A stretch of 51,404 nucleotides of DNA from Bacillus sp. (in: firmicutes) (GCA_021208645.1 JAJOJL010000034.1:1-51404), one strand, 5' to 3'; positions 8,822-18,910 are shown, numbered from the stretch's first letter. Notes: generated by a model not told the origin, from the letters alone. Numbers and translations: made by a program.

Positions 8822-9340
8822 ATGTCTTACATTCCAATAGACTCCAAGGATAACATGGATAAAGAGGAGGTTATCGAGGAGCTAGAGGACTTAGAAATGC
8901 AGGTTTATCGTATGAGGGAAAATATGAAAGAAATAGCTAAAGAAAGTCAAATACTTGGAATTGATCAAACAAAAGAAGACAAATGGGTTATTGTTTATGC
9001 AAAGGACGATGGAAATGTCTGCAGAGTGATGCTACATGATTGCGAGACCCCCTATCGCGGCCATTGGGATTTCTCCATTCACGCCCAATATGCAGATGAC
9101 TATGTAATTCATATTGAAGATATACGTGGTGACGAAAACAGAGGATTTGGCTCCATTTGCATGAAATTCCTTAAGGAACATGCCATGGAACAAAATGTTC
9201 AATATATAACTGGTAAGCTAGTAGAGCGTGATTGGGGTCATATCGATCGCTTAAAACATTTTTATAAAAAACATAACTTTCAAGTTGAAGTAGAAGATGA
9301 TGAAAAATACGGTGAAATATTTTGGTCACCAGCCGTTTAA
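8822..9340 (+). CDS. coiled-coil plus GNAT-like acetyltransferase domain protein
   Basis: This protein of 172 residues has an acidic N-terminal helix (about residues 8-45, KEEVIEELEDLEMQVYRM) likely to form a coiled coil. A C-terminal domain with DIRGDENRGFGSICMKFL resembles the acetyl-CoA binding stretch R-G-x-G-I/S of GNAT enzymes, and HFYKKHNFQV fits the last GNAT strand. The substrate is unknown. AAAGGGG lies 6 bases before ATG at 8822, so an in-frame ATG at 8798 is not the start. Confidence 0.7.
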   Translation: MSYIPIDSKDNMDKEEVIEELEDLEMQVYRMRENMKEIAKESQILGIDQTKEDKWVIVYAKDDGNVCRVMLHDCETPYRGHWDFSIHAQYADDYVIHIEDIRGDENRGFGSICMKFLKEHAMEQNVQYITGKLVERDWGHIDRLKHFYKKHNFQVEVEDDEKYGEIFWSPAV

Positions 9341-9430
9341 TAAAAAAGCTCTGTTAGTCCTTCGCTACAGGAGCTTGCTTTCCACTGACAACCCTAATTT
9401 GAAAAGATAGAAACCATTAAAAGCGCTAAT

Positions 9431-9477
9431 AAAAAAAGGATGTCACCGAATGGGTACAAACCTTCGGAGACACCCTT
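9431..9477 (-). terminator. intrinsic terminator of the ykqA-type operon
   Basis: On the minus strand GGGTGTCTCCGAA pairs with TTCGGTGACATCC and is followed by seven T. It lies 10 bases past the stop of the small membrane protein gene. Confidence 0.85.
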
Positions 9478-9486
9478 TTGTTTTAT

Positions 9487-9783
9487 TTATTTTTCTCTTA
9501 AGAAGGCATTTCTTTTAAGTATATATTCATCTAAAGTAACGGTTATTAGGGGAATAGTAATTAAGGACGTTACAATCATCATTACACCTGCTCTAGCAAT
9601 AATCGCTTCAGTTCCGACACCAAAAATAATACTTATTAGAAGAAACATAACCCCTGTTAATAGTATTGTCCAAGAAGGAACGTACTTCAACCAACTTCTC
9701 TTGCATTTAGAATGCTCAACGTATGCTGCCCAAATCACTTGGAGTATCATTAAAAGCCCTCCGATTATTAAAAGAGAAGTCAA
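9487..9783 (-). CDS. small three-helix membrane protein of unknown function
   Basis: The protein of about 98 residues has three hydrophobic stretches and basic loops (HSKCKRSWLKY). I do not recognise the family. The likely start is TTG at 9783, 8 bases after AAGGAG; the ribosome binding site lies in the last codons of the upstream gene, so the two genes form one operon and are probably translationally linked. A GTG at 9792 overlaps the binding site and is a poorer start. Confidence 0.6.
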   Translation of the reverse strand: MTSLLIIGGLLMILQVIWAAYVEHSKCKRSWLKYVPSWTILLTGVMFLLISIIFGVGTEAIIARAGVMMIVTSLITIPLITVTLDEYILKRNAFLREK

Positions 9784-9788
9784 GCAGA

Positions 9789-10700
9789 TCACTCCTTAGA
9801 ATTACATGATTTTATTGTTGCCTCTAGAGACTCAACATCAACCCCTAGGTTAGCTATATATTCCTTTAAGTAACTGTAATACATTTCGGAAACTTCCCCC
9901 TTTGCACCTCGTAAGATTTCTAAAGCATAGTGGTCTGGTGGAGTAAGGTCTTCTTCTTTATTAATTACGGTAAAAGTCAAAACATCTGTTAGTACACTTT
10001 CGTCGTTTATTGTAATATCTAGAAAAATGGGACGATAAATGCTCCCATAAACACCTTCTCGTTCGAATAAATACTCTAATGCTTCCTTAGGAAGCAGATA
10101 AACAATCCCCTCTACTTTACCATATCCTTCTTTTATATCGGCTTTCCCTCCATCTGATGCATGCCTGGAAAAACAAATATGAAAGTTTTCTAACTCCCCT
10201 ACTCCAATTTGATCTTTAAATAAATGACCTACTCCTTGAACATGATACCGCTCATCGTCCATGCAAGACCCAAAAGCAAAATAGAAAAAGTTATCCTGGT
10301 TTCGTTTCAGAAATAAGTGTACCTTCCAATCACCAAATGGGATTTTTTCTTTTAAAAGGCCTTTCTTTGAAACGTCAATAATATATACGTATGCTTCAAG
10401 GGAAGAATCATCCGTGAAGACAGGCAGAATTCTACGTGCAAATAAATTTTCCTCCCGTCCGTCTTCATAACCTTCCAATACATCTAAAGCGGAAAGTTCA
10501 TCACTGGTAATCTCATATACTTCCCCGTATGTGACTTCGCCAGTCTCTATGTCCAGTGCTGGATAACCTAATCCAGTATCATAAAGTGTTCCATTCACCC
10601 ATGCCTGAGAATAGATCATTTTACTTTCCTTTAGTAAATCATGATTATAATCATGCTTCCTTAATGTACCATAAACGAAGATTCGTAGTGTTTGATTCAT
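9789..10700 (-). CDS. ykqA: two-domain gamma-glutamylcyclotransferase-like protein
   Basis: This 303-residue protein contains two gamma-glutamylcyclotransferase-fold modules. The N-terminal one has FVYGTLRKHDYNHDLL and GYPAL, the BtrG/YtfP-like type; the C-terminal one has YFAFGSCMDDERY and GYGKVEGIVYLL, the classic type. Proteins of this fold release 5-oxoproline from gamma-glutamyl amines or peptides. B. subtilis YkqA has the same double architecture, which is why I use that name. The real substrate is unknown. The gene leads a two-gene operon with a small membrane protein. Confidence 0.75.
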   Translation of the reverse strand: MNQTLRIFVYGTLRKHDYNHDLLKESKMIYSQAWVNGTLYDTGLGYPALDIETGEVTYGEVYEITSDELSALDVLEGYEDGREENLFARRILPVFTDDSSLEAYVYIIDVSKKGLLKEKIPFGDWKVHLFLKRNQDNFFYFAFGSCMDDERYHVQGVGHLFKDQIGVGELENFHICFSRHASDGGKADIKEGYGKVEGIVYLLPKEALEYLFEREGVYGSIYRPIFLDITINDESVLTDVLTFTVINKEEDLTPPDHYALEILRGAKGEVSEMYYSYLKEYIANLGVDVESLEATIKSCNSKE

Positions 10701-10831
10701 CTTTTCCCCTTTCTAAGAAATCAGTTTCATTAATAATATGTCTATGCTTAACTGTTAACTTAGGTACAAAAATGCAAATACCCTTGAAAGAATTTTAATG
10801 AATTTACTGAAAAATTTCCAGTAATGTAAAC

Positions 10832-10880
10832 GAAAAAGGATGAATCAACTGGGAATTAACCCCCATTATGATTCATCCTA
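10832..10880 (-). terminator. terminator of the pfl operon
   Basis: Reading leftward, AGGATGAATCA pairs with TGATTCATCCT and is followed by TTTTTCG. It follows pflA with one copy of a dispersed repeat between them. Confidence 0.7.
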
Positions 10881-10881
10881 T

Positions 10882-10936
10882 AAGCAATGTGCGAATGGGA
10901 CGAGCGGATCCCTTGCATTGCACTTATGAGACAGGC
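10882..10936. repeat. short copy of a dispersed intergenic repeat
   Basis: The ends AAGCAATGTGCG and TGCACTTATGAGACAGGC match the ends of two longer copies at 20899 and 23327. The centre here is short (GGGA and TCCC pair). All three copies lie beside a terminator hairpin at the end of a gene. Confidence 0.65.
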
Positions 10937-10947
10937 AATTTTACATT

Positions 10948-11709
10948 TTATGAAGAAGCTAATGCACTGGTTGGTCGGACTATTGGGTACAATTTCTTTT
11001 TCTGGCTCATGATTATTTCCAGAGCTTTCTTTACTTCCTCATCAGTAGGAGTTTTTATATCCTTCAGCGTATTAATAAGACCAAGTTGCTCCCATTTATA
11101 TTCGCCCATTTTATGATAAGGCAATACTTCTACCTTCTCTACATTACTTAACTGGGCTATAAATTGACCAAGTTTTTTCAACTGTAACAGATCACCAGTA
11201 ATCCCTGGAACCAAGACTTGCCTAATCCAGACTGGGACTCCTTTTTGTTCTAACAATTTTGCAAGCTTTAATGTGTTTTTATTAGATAGTCCTGTTAATT
11301 CCTTATGCTTCTCTTCATCGATATGCTTAATATCTAATAATACTAAATCCGTTACTTCTATAATTTTCTCCATTTGTTTAGGAATAACTGCACCAGAAGT
11401 ATCCAATGTCGTATGAATCCCTGCTTCCTTGCATTTAGTGAACAAGTCCAATACAAACTCTGGCTGCAATAACGCTTCTCCACCACTGACGGTTATCCCA
11501 CCATTTGAAAACTGCATGTAAGGGAGATACTCTTTTACATCTTGGATAATATCCTCAGTATCCATTGTTGCCCCAACGCATGGCCTCCATGTGTCTGGAT
11601 TATGGCAATACAGACATTTTAACGGGCAACCTTGTAAAAATAGTACATATCTGATTCCCGGACCGTCTACAGTACCGCATGTTTCTATTGAATGGACATA
11701 ACCTTTCAT
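10948..11709 (-). CDS. pflA: pyruvate formate-lyase activating enzyme
   Basis: This radical-SAM enzyme of 253 residues installs the glycyl radical on PflB. The [4Fe-4S]-binding motif CxxxCxxC is seen as GCPLKCLYCHNP (about residues 27-38), followed by GGITVSGGEALLQP (the GGE motif for SAM) and LLDIKHID. The start is ATG at 11709 (MKGYVHSIETCG, the usual family start); a GTG at 11718 overlaps the pflB stop codon. It is co-transcribed after pflB. It works only without oxygen, in line with the Fnr boxes upstream. Confidence 0.93.
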   Translation of the reverse strand: MKGYVHSIETCGTVDGPGIRYVLFLQGCPLKCLYCHNPDTWRPCVGATMDTEDIIQDVKEYLPYMQFSNGGITVSGGEALLQPEFVLDLFTKCKEAGIHTTLDTSGAVIPKQMEKIIEVTDLVLLDIKHIDEEKHKELTGLSNKNTLKLAKLLEQKGVPVWIRQVLVPGITGDLLQLKKLGQFIAQLSNVEKVEVLPYHKMGEYKWEQLGLINTLKDIKTPTDEEVKKALEIIMSQKKKLYPIVRPTSALASS

Positions 11710-11714
11710 ATTAA

Positions 11715-13940
11715 TCACAAACTTTCGTGGAATGTTCTATTTACAACATCGATTTGTTGTTCTTTCGTTAATTTATTAAAGTTAACAGCATATCCGGAAA
11801 CACGGATTGTCAGTTGAGGATACTTTTCCGGATGCTCCATTGCATCTAACAGCATTTCACGGTCAAATACGTTAACATTTAAATGATGACCGCCTTTTGA
11901 TACATAGCCGTCAAGAATAGAAGCTAAGTTAGACACTCTTGAATGATCATCTTTTCCTAACGCTTTTGGAATAATTGAAAATGTACAAGAAATTCCGTCT
12001 TGACAATCTTCATAAGGAATTTTAGATACAGAGTTCAACGAGGCCAAAGCACCTTTTTTTATCTCTTCCATGCATCGGGTTCGCACCTGGTGCAAATGGT
12101 TCTCCTGCTTTTCTTCCATCTGGAGTGTTACCTGTTTTTTTACCATAAACAACATTGGATGTAATAGTTAATACTGATAAAGTAGGAATAGACTCACGAT
12201 ATGTTTTTTGTTCCCGTAATTTATTCATAAAGTTCTTCACTACAGCCGTTGCAATCTCATCTACATTACGGTCATTATTACCGTATTTAGGGAAGTCGCC
12301 ATCTACTTCAAAGTCTTTCGCTAACCCATTTTCATCGCGAATTACTTTTACCTTGGCAAATTTAATTGCACTTAAGGCATCTGCTACTACAGAAAGTCCA
12401 GCAATTCCAGTTGCCATTGTTCTAATAATATCTCGATCATGGAGTGCCATTTCAATTCTTTCATAGCTATATTTGTCGTGATTATAATGAATGACATTTA
12501 ATGTCTTAATATAAAGCTCTGCAAGCCACCCTTGGATCGTTTCAAAATTCCTCATTACGTCGTCAAATTTTAGAATCTCAGAAGTAATTGGATCCATCTC
12601 AGGTCCTACCTGTAACCCTAGCTTTTCATCTACTCCACCGTTAATGGCGTATAACAATGCTTTTGCTAGATTTGCACGTGCTCCAAAGAACTGCATTTGC
12701 TTTCCGATTTTCATGGCTGATACACAACATGCAATACCATAATCATCGCCATATTCTTCACGCATGATATCATCATTTTCAAACTGTAATGAGCTTGTTT
12801 GAATAGATACTTTAGAAGCATACTGTTTAAATTTCTCTGGGAGGTCGTTAGACCATAATACTGTTAAATTCGGCTCTGGTGCAGGACCTAAGTTTACTAG
12901 TGTATGAATGAACCGGAAGGAGTTTTTCGAAACTAAGGAAACACCATTTAGCCCCATGCCACCGATTGATTCAGTTACCCAAGTTGGATCACCACTGAAC
13001 AATTCGTTATAATCAGGAGTTCTTAAAAATCTTACCATCCGAAGTTTCATGACAAATTGATCAACAAGCTCTTGTGCTTCTTCTTCCGTAAGTGTGCCCT
13101 CTTCCATGTCTCTTTCTATATAGATATCAAGGAAAGTAGATACCCTTCCTAGACTCATTGCTGCACCATTTTGCTCTTTAATAGCAGCCAAGTATGCAAA
13201 ATACAGCCATTGGAATGCTTCTCTTGCATTGACTGCAGGTTCAGAAATATCATAACCATACTTCTGCGCCATTTCCTTTAATTCACTGAGTGCTCTGATT
13301 TGTTCCGCCATTTCTTCACGATTGCGAATAACCGAGTCAGTCATATCCTCAAATTCTAATTCTCTTTTTTCTTTCAATTTATCTTCAATTAATTTATCAA
13401 TCCCATAAAGGGCTACTCTCCGATAATCACCAATAATTCTACCTCTGCCATAGGCATCAGGTAATCCTGTAATAATTCCTGCCTTACGAGCCTTTTTCAT
13501 TTCATCTGTGTAGACATCAATACACCTTGGTTATGTGTTTTACGGTATTCAGAAAAAATCTTACTGATTCCTTCATCTAGTTTAAAACCATAGGCTTCGC
13601 AAGCCTGCTCCATCATACGATTTCCGCCAAATGGTTGGATTGATCTTTTTAATGGAGCATCCGTTTGTAGACCAACAACTACCTCATTCTCCTGATCAAT
13701 ATACCCTGGGCCATGGGATGTAATGGTTGAGACTGTGTTTGTATCAATATCTAAGACACCATTCTTCAACTCTTCTGCCATCAGTTTTTTAACTTCTTCC
13801 CAAAGGACAATTGTTCTTTCTGAAGGTTTAACTAAAAAATCATCCCCACCATTATACGACTTTACATTTCGTAATATAAAATCCCTAACATTAATTTCGT
13901 CCATCCACTCTCCTGTTTGGTAACCTCTCCAAGCTTTCAT
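11715..13940 (-). CDS. pflB: formate C-acetyltransferase (pyruvate formate-lyase), two frameshifts
   Basis: This glycyl-radical enzyme converts pyruvate and CoA into acetyl-CoA and formate in mixed-acid fermentation. The restored protein has about 741 residues, the normal length. [12 protein letters not shown] is a typical start; the active-site cysteine pair is in [13 protein letters not shown]; the radical glycine is in [10 protein letters not shown] near the end. Two breaks are seen: near 13525 TT should be TTT (HNQGVF), and near 12053 a run of seven A should be six ([11 protein letters not shown]). Each is a one-base change in a short run, so base-call error is likely. AGGGGAG lies before the ATG. 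Confidence 0.93.
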
Positions 13941-14023
13941 CTTTTCATCTCCCCTATATTTTTATTTTCATCTCATCTGTTATATTAGTGTTATACTCTA
14001 TAATACAATACTGTTATATATCA

Positions 14024-14039
14024 TGTGATGTTCTTCACA
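14024..14039 (-). promoter_or_regulatory. Fnr box of the pfl promoter
   Basis: TGTGA-TGTTCT-TCACA is a perfect match to the Bacillus Fnr/CRP-type palindrome. Its centre (14031.5) would be near -41.5 of a start point around 13990, with an AT-rich -10 region (TATTAT) at about 14000 on the minus strand. This is the position of a class II activator site, so pflBA is very probably switched on by Fnr without oxygen. Confidence 0.8.
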
Positions 14040-14159
14040 TGTAGGTTTAATATTGTAGCAGAATAACCACTTAGTTTACGTTTAGTTTTTCTTCATCGGA
14101 AAAACAATAACCGCCAAACTAATTATAACTCTAGTAACAATAGAATTGTTTGACATATT

Positions 14160-14175
14160 TGTGAAATCAATCACA
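14160..14175. promoter_or_regulatory. second, distal Fnr box
   Basis: TGTGA-AATCAA-TCACA is another perfect Fnr-type palindrome, 136 bp upstream of the first. It may add to activation of pfl. The rest of 13941-14310 holds no gene. Confidence 0.65.
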
Positions 14176-14240
14176 TGGATGACAACAACATTTTCATATT
14201 TCTAAATGGCGAGCCAAATAAAAAATAGCTAGAAAAACAT

Positions 14241-14284
14241 AAAAAAAGACCTGACATTCAATGTGTTTCACATTAATGTCAAGC
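14241..14284 (-). terminator. terminator of the ssu-type operon
   Basis: On the minus strand GACATTAATGTG pairs with CACATTGAATGTC (one bulge) and is followed by AGGTC and seven T. It ends the ABC transporter operon before the pfl promoter region. Confidence 0.8.
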
Positions 14285-14310
14285 CCTGTTATAGTGTAAG
14301 TCCCATTAAA

Positions 14311-15321
14311 CTACTCAGAGACAATTCTATCTAATATGGACGTATCCACAAACCCATCTAGATCAGGATCTTTGTCCATAAACTTCAATTCATATGAAGC
14401 GTTTGCCCAAGCTTGCAGTGCATCTGCATGGGTTTCTGTCGTTACAACCATTCGCTCCCATGCCTTTTCTAAAACATGATCTGGAAGGCGAGTCTGGGCG
14501 AGTTGGAAAATTAACTCATTAACTGTTTCTAACGTATCTGTTGTATTTTCCTGAGTAAAATCAACTGCACGTTTATGAGCGCGAAGTGCTTGTTCAACTG
14601 CTTCTGGATTATTTTCTAGGAATTTATTGGTTGTGACAATAACTACACTAGCAAGTTCTTCACCTAGAAATACGTCATTCCATTCGGCAACCACATTTGC
14701 ATTATGCTCTTCCACTAATAACGTCCCCCACGGCTCAGGTGCTGCCGCTGCATCAATTTGACCTTGCTCAAAGAGGGCAACCATACTTGATGGGTTTACA
14801 CGGGATTGATGTTCCACCGTCCCACCTAGGCGATTGGACACTAAGCCAATTTCCTGAAGCATAATTTCCAGTTGTACATTGTGTGTGCAACCATTACCTG
14901 GCGTACAGAAAGATTTCCCATCAAAATCTTCTAGGGAATAGATTCCTGACCCTTCACGAGATACGATTAATGTAGCACCGTTTGCCGCTGCACCAATTAC
15001 AACCACATCTCCTCCTGCTAAAAAGTAGTTTATAGCAGGACCTGGTCCCACATAACCTAGTTGAATATTGCCCACATCTAGCGCATCAATAAAATCATTC
15101 CCGTTTGGAAAATGTGTGAATGATACATTGTAATCAGTCATTTCTTCTTCAAAAAATCCTTTTTCTTTACCGATAATACCTGCAGCATGGTCTAAATTAG
15201 GAAAATATCCGATGGTTACATCTTCTGCTTTCCCCGATTCTGTCTGTGCGTTCCCCTCTCCACAAGCGGATATGACAACCAATGCAATAAAAGCAAACAA
15301 GCTAACTAGTAATTTCTTCAT
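14311..15321 (-). CDS. ssuA: substrate-binding lipoprotein of an SsuABC/TauABC-type importer
   Basis: This protein of about 336 residues begins with a lipoprotein signal: a hydrophobic stretch ending in VVISAC, whose Cys is the lipidation site. The mature part is of the NMT1/SsuA type: VTIGYFPNLDHAAGII, GYVGPGPAINYFLAGGDVVV and GSGIYSLEDFDGKSF. It captures a sulfonate, taurine, nitrate or related anion outside the cell. The ligand cannot be told from sequence. FCTPGNGCTHNVQLE has an added Cys pair that most relatives I know lack. Start 15321 is chosen because AGGAGG lies 6 bases before it; an ATG at 15336 overlaps that site. Confidence 0.8.
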   Translation of the reverse strand: MKKLLVSLFAFIALVVISACGEGNAQTESGKAEDVTIGYFPNLDHAAGIIGKEKGFFEEEMTDYNVSFTHFPNGNDFIDALDVGNIQLGYVGPGPAINYFLAGGDVVVIGAAANGATLIVSREGSGIYSLEDFDGKSFCTPGNGCTHNVQLEIMLQEIGLVSNRLGGTVEHQSRVNPSSMVALFEQGQIDAAAAPEPWGTLLVEEHNANVVAEWNDVFLGEELASVVIVTTNKFLENNPEAVEQALRAHKRAVDFTQENTTDTLETVNELIFQLAQTRLPDHVLEKAWERMVVTTETHADALQAWANASYELKFMDKDPDLDGFVDTSILDRIVSE

Positions 15322-15350
15322 GATGCTCCTCCTCATATTTATGAACTTTT

Positions 15351-16117
15351 TTATTTAGCTAAACCCCAGCGAGATAGGACTCGTTGTTCAATCTTTCTAA
15401 AAACTAGGTATTCCATGATTAAACCAATAACAGAAATAATAATCATAATAGCAATAACTAATTCCATGTTAAAGAAATCTCTAGCATCCATCAATGTCCT
15501 TCCAAGGCCACCTCTACCGATCAGTTCCGCTGCCATAAGCGCACGCCAGGCAAAAGCCCAAGCTAATCTTGCCCCTGTTAAAGCCGAAGGAATTGATGCA
15601 GGTATCATTACTTTCCAAATTAATTCTGATCGATTATACCCCATTGTTTTTGCAGCCCTAATTAGAATTGGGGGAACGTTTTTTATTCCCATACGCATGT
15701 TCATGGTCATGGGCCAAGTACCTCCAAGGACAACAACGAATAAAATCGATGCTGTTCCACCTCCTAGCATTACCATTGCCAACGGAAGCCAAACGATACT
15801 CGGTACTGATTGTAAAGCAATTACTAATGTTCCTAACGTTTCATCTGCAAGCTTGGATACACCTATTAGAATTCCTAATATAGCTCCTATAATAAGGGCT
15901 AATGCAAAGCCTAAAAATATTCGCTGTGCACTCTCCGTTAAGGCCACCAATAAAATACCTGTTTCAAAAAATCCCCTATATAATTGAACTACCGATAAGA
16001 TGGGTGAAGGAAAATTAGTGGGAGCAAAAAATGTAATTCTAGATTTACTCTATATATGGTCTCCCAAATTGCGATTAGTGCCGTAAAGAAGAGAAGCCTT
16101 CTTACTATTGAAATCAT
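15351..16117 (-). CDS. ssuC: SsuC-type ABC transporter permease, one frameshift
   Basis: This permease has about 255 residues and six likely membrane helices. The EAA loop that contacts the ATPase is seen as RAAKTMGYNRSELIWKVMIP; AWRALMAAELIGRGGLG follows. The true start lies inside the end of ssuB: ATG at 16117 (MISIVRRLLFFTALIAIWET) with GGAGG nine bases before it. Near 16021 CCC should be CCCC, after which the frame continues LLPTNFPSPILSVVQLY into the permease core. The 68-base overlap with ssuB suggests linked translation. Confidence 0.82.
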
Positions 16118-16900
16118 CGCCCATTTCCTCCCTCATTACTTTTTCAATTTCGCCCCCTAAGATCGCCATGATATCTTCTTCCAACTGTAGAAACTCTGGA
16201 GAAGTCGGGATTCTCGGCCGAGGCAAATCAACTGGATAAATTTTTCGAATCCCCCCTGGTCTTGTTCCCATCAACACTATTCGATCAGACAGGAGAATAG
16301 ATTCTCGGATATTATGTGTTACAAAAATAATCGTTTTTTTCGTTTCTTCCCAGATAAATTGAACTTCCCGGTGAAGCATAGAGCGGGTTTGTTCATCTAA
16401 AGCCCCGAAAGGCTCATCCATTAATAGTATCTTCGGATCCATGGCAAGGGCTCTTGCAATAGCAACCCGCTGCTTCATTCCTCCTGATAGTTCATGAGGA
16501 TAAGAATCTAAAAATTTACTTAGATGAACAAGTTTTAAGTATTTTTTAGCTTGTTCACGCTGTTCCTCTTTGTTTTTATATTTCTTTTTTTATGGAGAAC
16601 ATAACATTTTTCAATTGCAGTAAGCCATGGCATTAATGCAGCCTCTTGAAAAACGACTCCCCTATCTGACCCAGGCTTTGTTACTTTCACATCCCCAACC
16701 AATACTTCACCATTAGTAGCTTGATCAAGACCGGCAATAATGTTAAGTAACGTAGATTTCCCACAGCCAGAAGGTCCAAGAAAGGAGATAAATTCACCTG
16801 GTTCTATTGATAGAGATATATCATCAAAGACAGTAAAACTTTGATGTCTCTCTTTATTTTCAAAGGTTTTACTGACTTGTTGGATATGAACCTTTTCCAT
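16050..16900 (-). CDS. ssuB: SsuB-type ABC transporter ATPase, two frameshifts
   Basis: This ATPase of about 282 residues powers the importer. Walker A is GPSGCGKST, the Q-loop is VFQEAALMPWLT, the signature is LSGGMKQR, Walker B is ILLMDEPFGALDE and the switch His is in IIFVTHNIRES. The middle is broken near 16590-16612: two A runs are each one base too long (AAAAA before TGTTATG, and the seven-A run that follows), after which IENVMFSIKKKYKNKEEQRE joins both halves. Start 16900 follows AGGGAGG by 7 bases; the ATG at 16906 is too close to it. It is the first gene of ssuB-ssuC-ssuA. Confidence 0.85.
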
Positions 16901-16936
16901 GTTCATTCCTCCCTAAACGTTAATAATCTATAATTC

Positions 16937-16994
16937 TTATATTTCTTATCGGAATTAATATGATTAGTATATGTCGTCAATTAAGTTAAGTCAA
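16937..16994 (-). promoter_or_regulatory. promoter of the ssu-type operon with possible CymR-like site
   Basis: TTGACT (16994-16989), 17 bp, TATACT (16971-16966) is a good sigma-A promoter reading toward ssuB. Just past the expected start lies ATTCCGATAAGAAAT (16955-16941), an imperfect palindrome that resembles sites of the sulfur repressor CymR in general form. The match to CymR is a guess. The remaining gap up to 17300 has a hairpin at 17137-17168 (TAAGTAACTA with TAGTTACTTA) and no gene. Confidence 0.55.
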
Positions 16995-17300
16995 CATAGT
17001 ACAAAAGGTTTTCACAAAAAATACTTCTTACTTAATTGAGAATGCATAAATACTAAAAAAACATACATGGATTTACGAATTTACATAAACAAAAAGCCTT
17101 CGGTTAAACTAAATACATGTTTTGATGTAGGTATGTTAAGTAACTATCATCTATCCTGTAGTTACTTACGACTCCTAAAAATGGTTTTGCATAGAAGAAT
17201 TTTATATTTTGTCACAGCTTTATTACATTAAGTATTTACCTTTTTAGTATGTTCAGTTATTGTATATTGTTGTACTAGAAAAAAGGAGAAGTGGTAACAC

Positions 17301-18839
17301 ATGGATATCGTTGAACAAATAACGAATTTACAGCTATTAAATCAATTTTGGATTATTTTATTTTTTCTTATCCCTATGGTCTTAATTTCTCGAACGGTTG
17401 TAGCAGGAACAAGATACTCACCAATTTTAATTATTGTTATCTTCGGTTTGTCCATGGGATATATACTTGTATTAAGTGACGTGGCAACACCAGGTTTACC
17501 TGAATTCCCATTTGTCAATTTAATGGCTAACACTACAATCATTGCCCTAACAGTCTCATTTTTTGTAGGGGGACAAGAATTAAGAAAAATTTTAGGTAAT
17601 AAAGAAATGGAAGCCGATGATTTCGTTGTACCATCAGATGAAGAAACAATGCTCGGTACTACCAGAACTCAGTTTATCTTTATAATACGAGCTTTTTTCT
17701 TACTTCTTGGGATAGAAGGTTTGTCAAGGGTCATTCTAGGTACTGGAGGCACTAGTATATTGAGCAGTTACTATCCTCTAATTGCTTATTTCGGTCTTAT
17801 CGGGTCCATTATATTCATTGATAACAAAGCAAAAATTAAAAATAAACGAATATACATTCGAAAAGGTATTCTAGAAATAACAAGTATTGTAATAATATTA
17901 CTCCTTTCCTTTCATATCGCTGGGGCTATACGACCTCTAATTGCATTGCCGCAAATCTTTTATGCCATGATGATTGCAGCTGCTTTAGGTGCGTTTTTCT
18001 ATAAGTGGACGTTCGGCCCAACTATTCGTTCCTTGCTGTTCGCTGGTATACCTATCGTGTTAGCAGGTAACTTTATGGTCGGTGGTTCACGAATTGGAGA
18101 AGCCTTCTCAATTGAAGGAATGAACGCTGTACTTGCATATGGTTTCTTCGGTCAGCTTTTCTGGATGTTTGGAGGTATTGCACTCCTTATGTTGTTTGCC
18201 AAAACAGCCAATGCAAGAAATCTTGCACCAGGAATGGCAGGGGCTTTATCCCATTCAGGACTAACTGGGGCTTGCACAGCTGGAGACTTTGGTAACACTG
18301 CAGCGAAAAGGGCACCTATTATGATAAACATACCTTTCTTTGGCCACATTTTTGTTTTCTCTATTCTTGCTATTAGTGCCGACCAAGGTAGTCTGTGGTT
18401 GTGGCCAAGCATTATTCTCGTTGCAATAGGAATAGGTCTTACTATTTATTCCCTTATGAACATGAGAAAAGCTGGAGGCAATGACAGAAAAGAAGTTAAT
18501 GCCCTAATGCAATTTTCCTTTGGCTGGCAGATTTGTGCAGTTTTTGGAGGATTAACACTTCTTAGTTTAAGCACCATGCCTTTTGATTATTCTGCAATGG
18601 CTCAATCTAGTGCCATTTCCCACTTTGGATTATTCGCAGCAATCCAAGGTGAAATGTTTGGTACAGAAGCAGCATTACTCATTCCATTTATATTTTCAAT
18701 GCCTTTCTTAGTTCATCCAATTGTATTCTTTATGTTCGGACGTGCAATGGAAAATAACGGTGAGATGCCAATTAAACCTGTTTATATATTGGCAGCACTT
18801 GGTGTTATCGGTGTTGTAGTTTCTTTATTCATCGCTTAA
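17301..18839 (+). CDS. large polytopic membrane protein, DUF5058-like, function unknown
   Basis: This protein of 512 residues has about 12-13 hydrophobic helices and looks like a secondary transporter. A cytoplasmic loop (about residues 95-120, ILGNKEMEADDFVVPSDEET) divides the N-terminal group from the rest. Motifs that might define the family are HSGLTGACTAGDFGNTA and GSRIGEAFSIEGMNAVLAYG. I cannot place it with certainty in a transporter class; DUF5058 is my best guess. AAAAGGAG precedes the ATG. It is a single-gene unit ended by a strong terminator. Confidence 0.6.
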   Translation: MDIVEQITNLQLLNQFWIILFFLIPMVLISRTVVAGTRYSPILIIVIFGLSMGYILVLSDVATPGLPEFPFVNLMANTTIIALTVSFFVGGQELRKILGNKEMEADDFVVPSDEETMLGTTRTQFIFIIRAFFLLLGIEGLSRVILGTGGTSILSSYYPLIAYFGLIGSIIFIDNKAKIKNKRIYIRKGILEITSIVIILLLSFHIAGAIRPLIALPQIFYAMMIAAALGAFFYKWTFGPTIRSLLFAGIPIVLAGNFMVGGSRIGEAFSIEGMNAVLAYGFFGQLFWMFGGIALLMLFAKTANARNLAPGMAGALSHSGLTGACTAGDFGNTAAKRAPIMINIPFFGHIFVFSILAISADQGSLWLWPSIILVAIGIGLTIYSLMNMRKAGGNDRKEVNALMQFSFGWQICAVFGGLTLLSLSTMPFDYSAMAQSSAISHFGLFAAIQGEMFGTEAALLIPFIFSMPFLVHPIVFFMFGRAMENNGEMPIKPVYILAALGVIGVVVSLFIA

Positions 18840-18863
18840 CAATTTGGATTTGTATATTGCTTC

Positions 18864-18910
18864 AAAAGTGTCTCTTAGGATAAGTTTGATTTCCTTTGAG
18901 ACACTTTTTT
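18864..18910 (+). terminator. intrinsic terminator
   Basis: AAAAGTGTCTC pairs with GAGACACTTTT and runs into TT. It lies 24 bases past the stop codon of the membrane protein. Confidence 0.85.

Noticed and set aside
12022-12155. Two overlapping proteins at the pflB break
   Set aside because: The overlap is produced by one extra A; the corrected frame gives a normal PflB.
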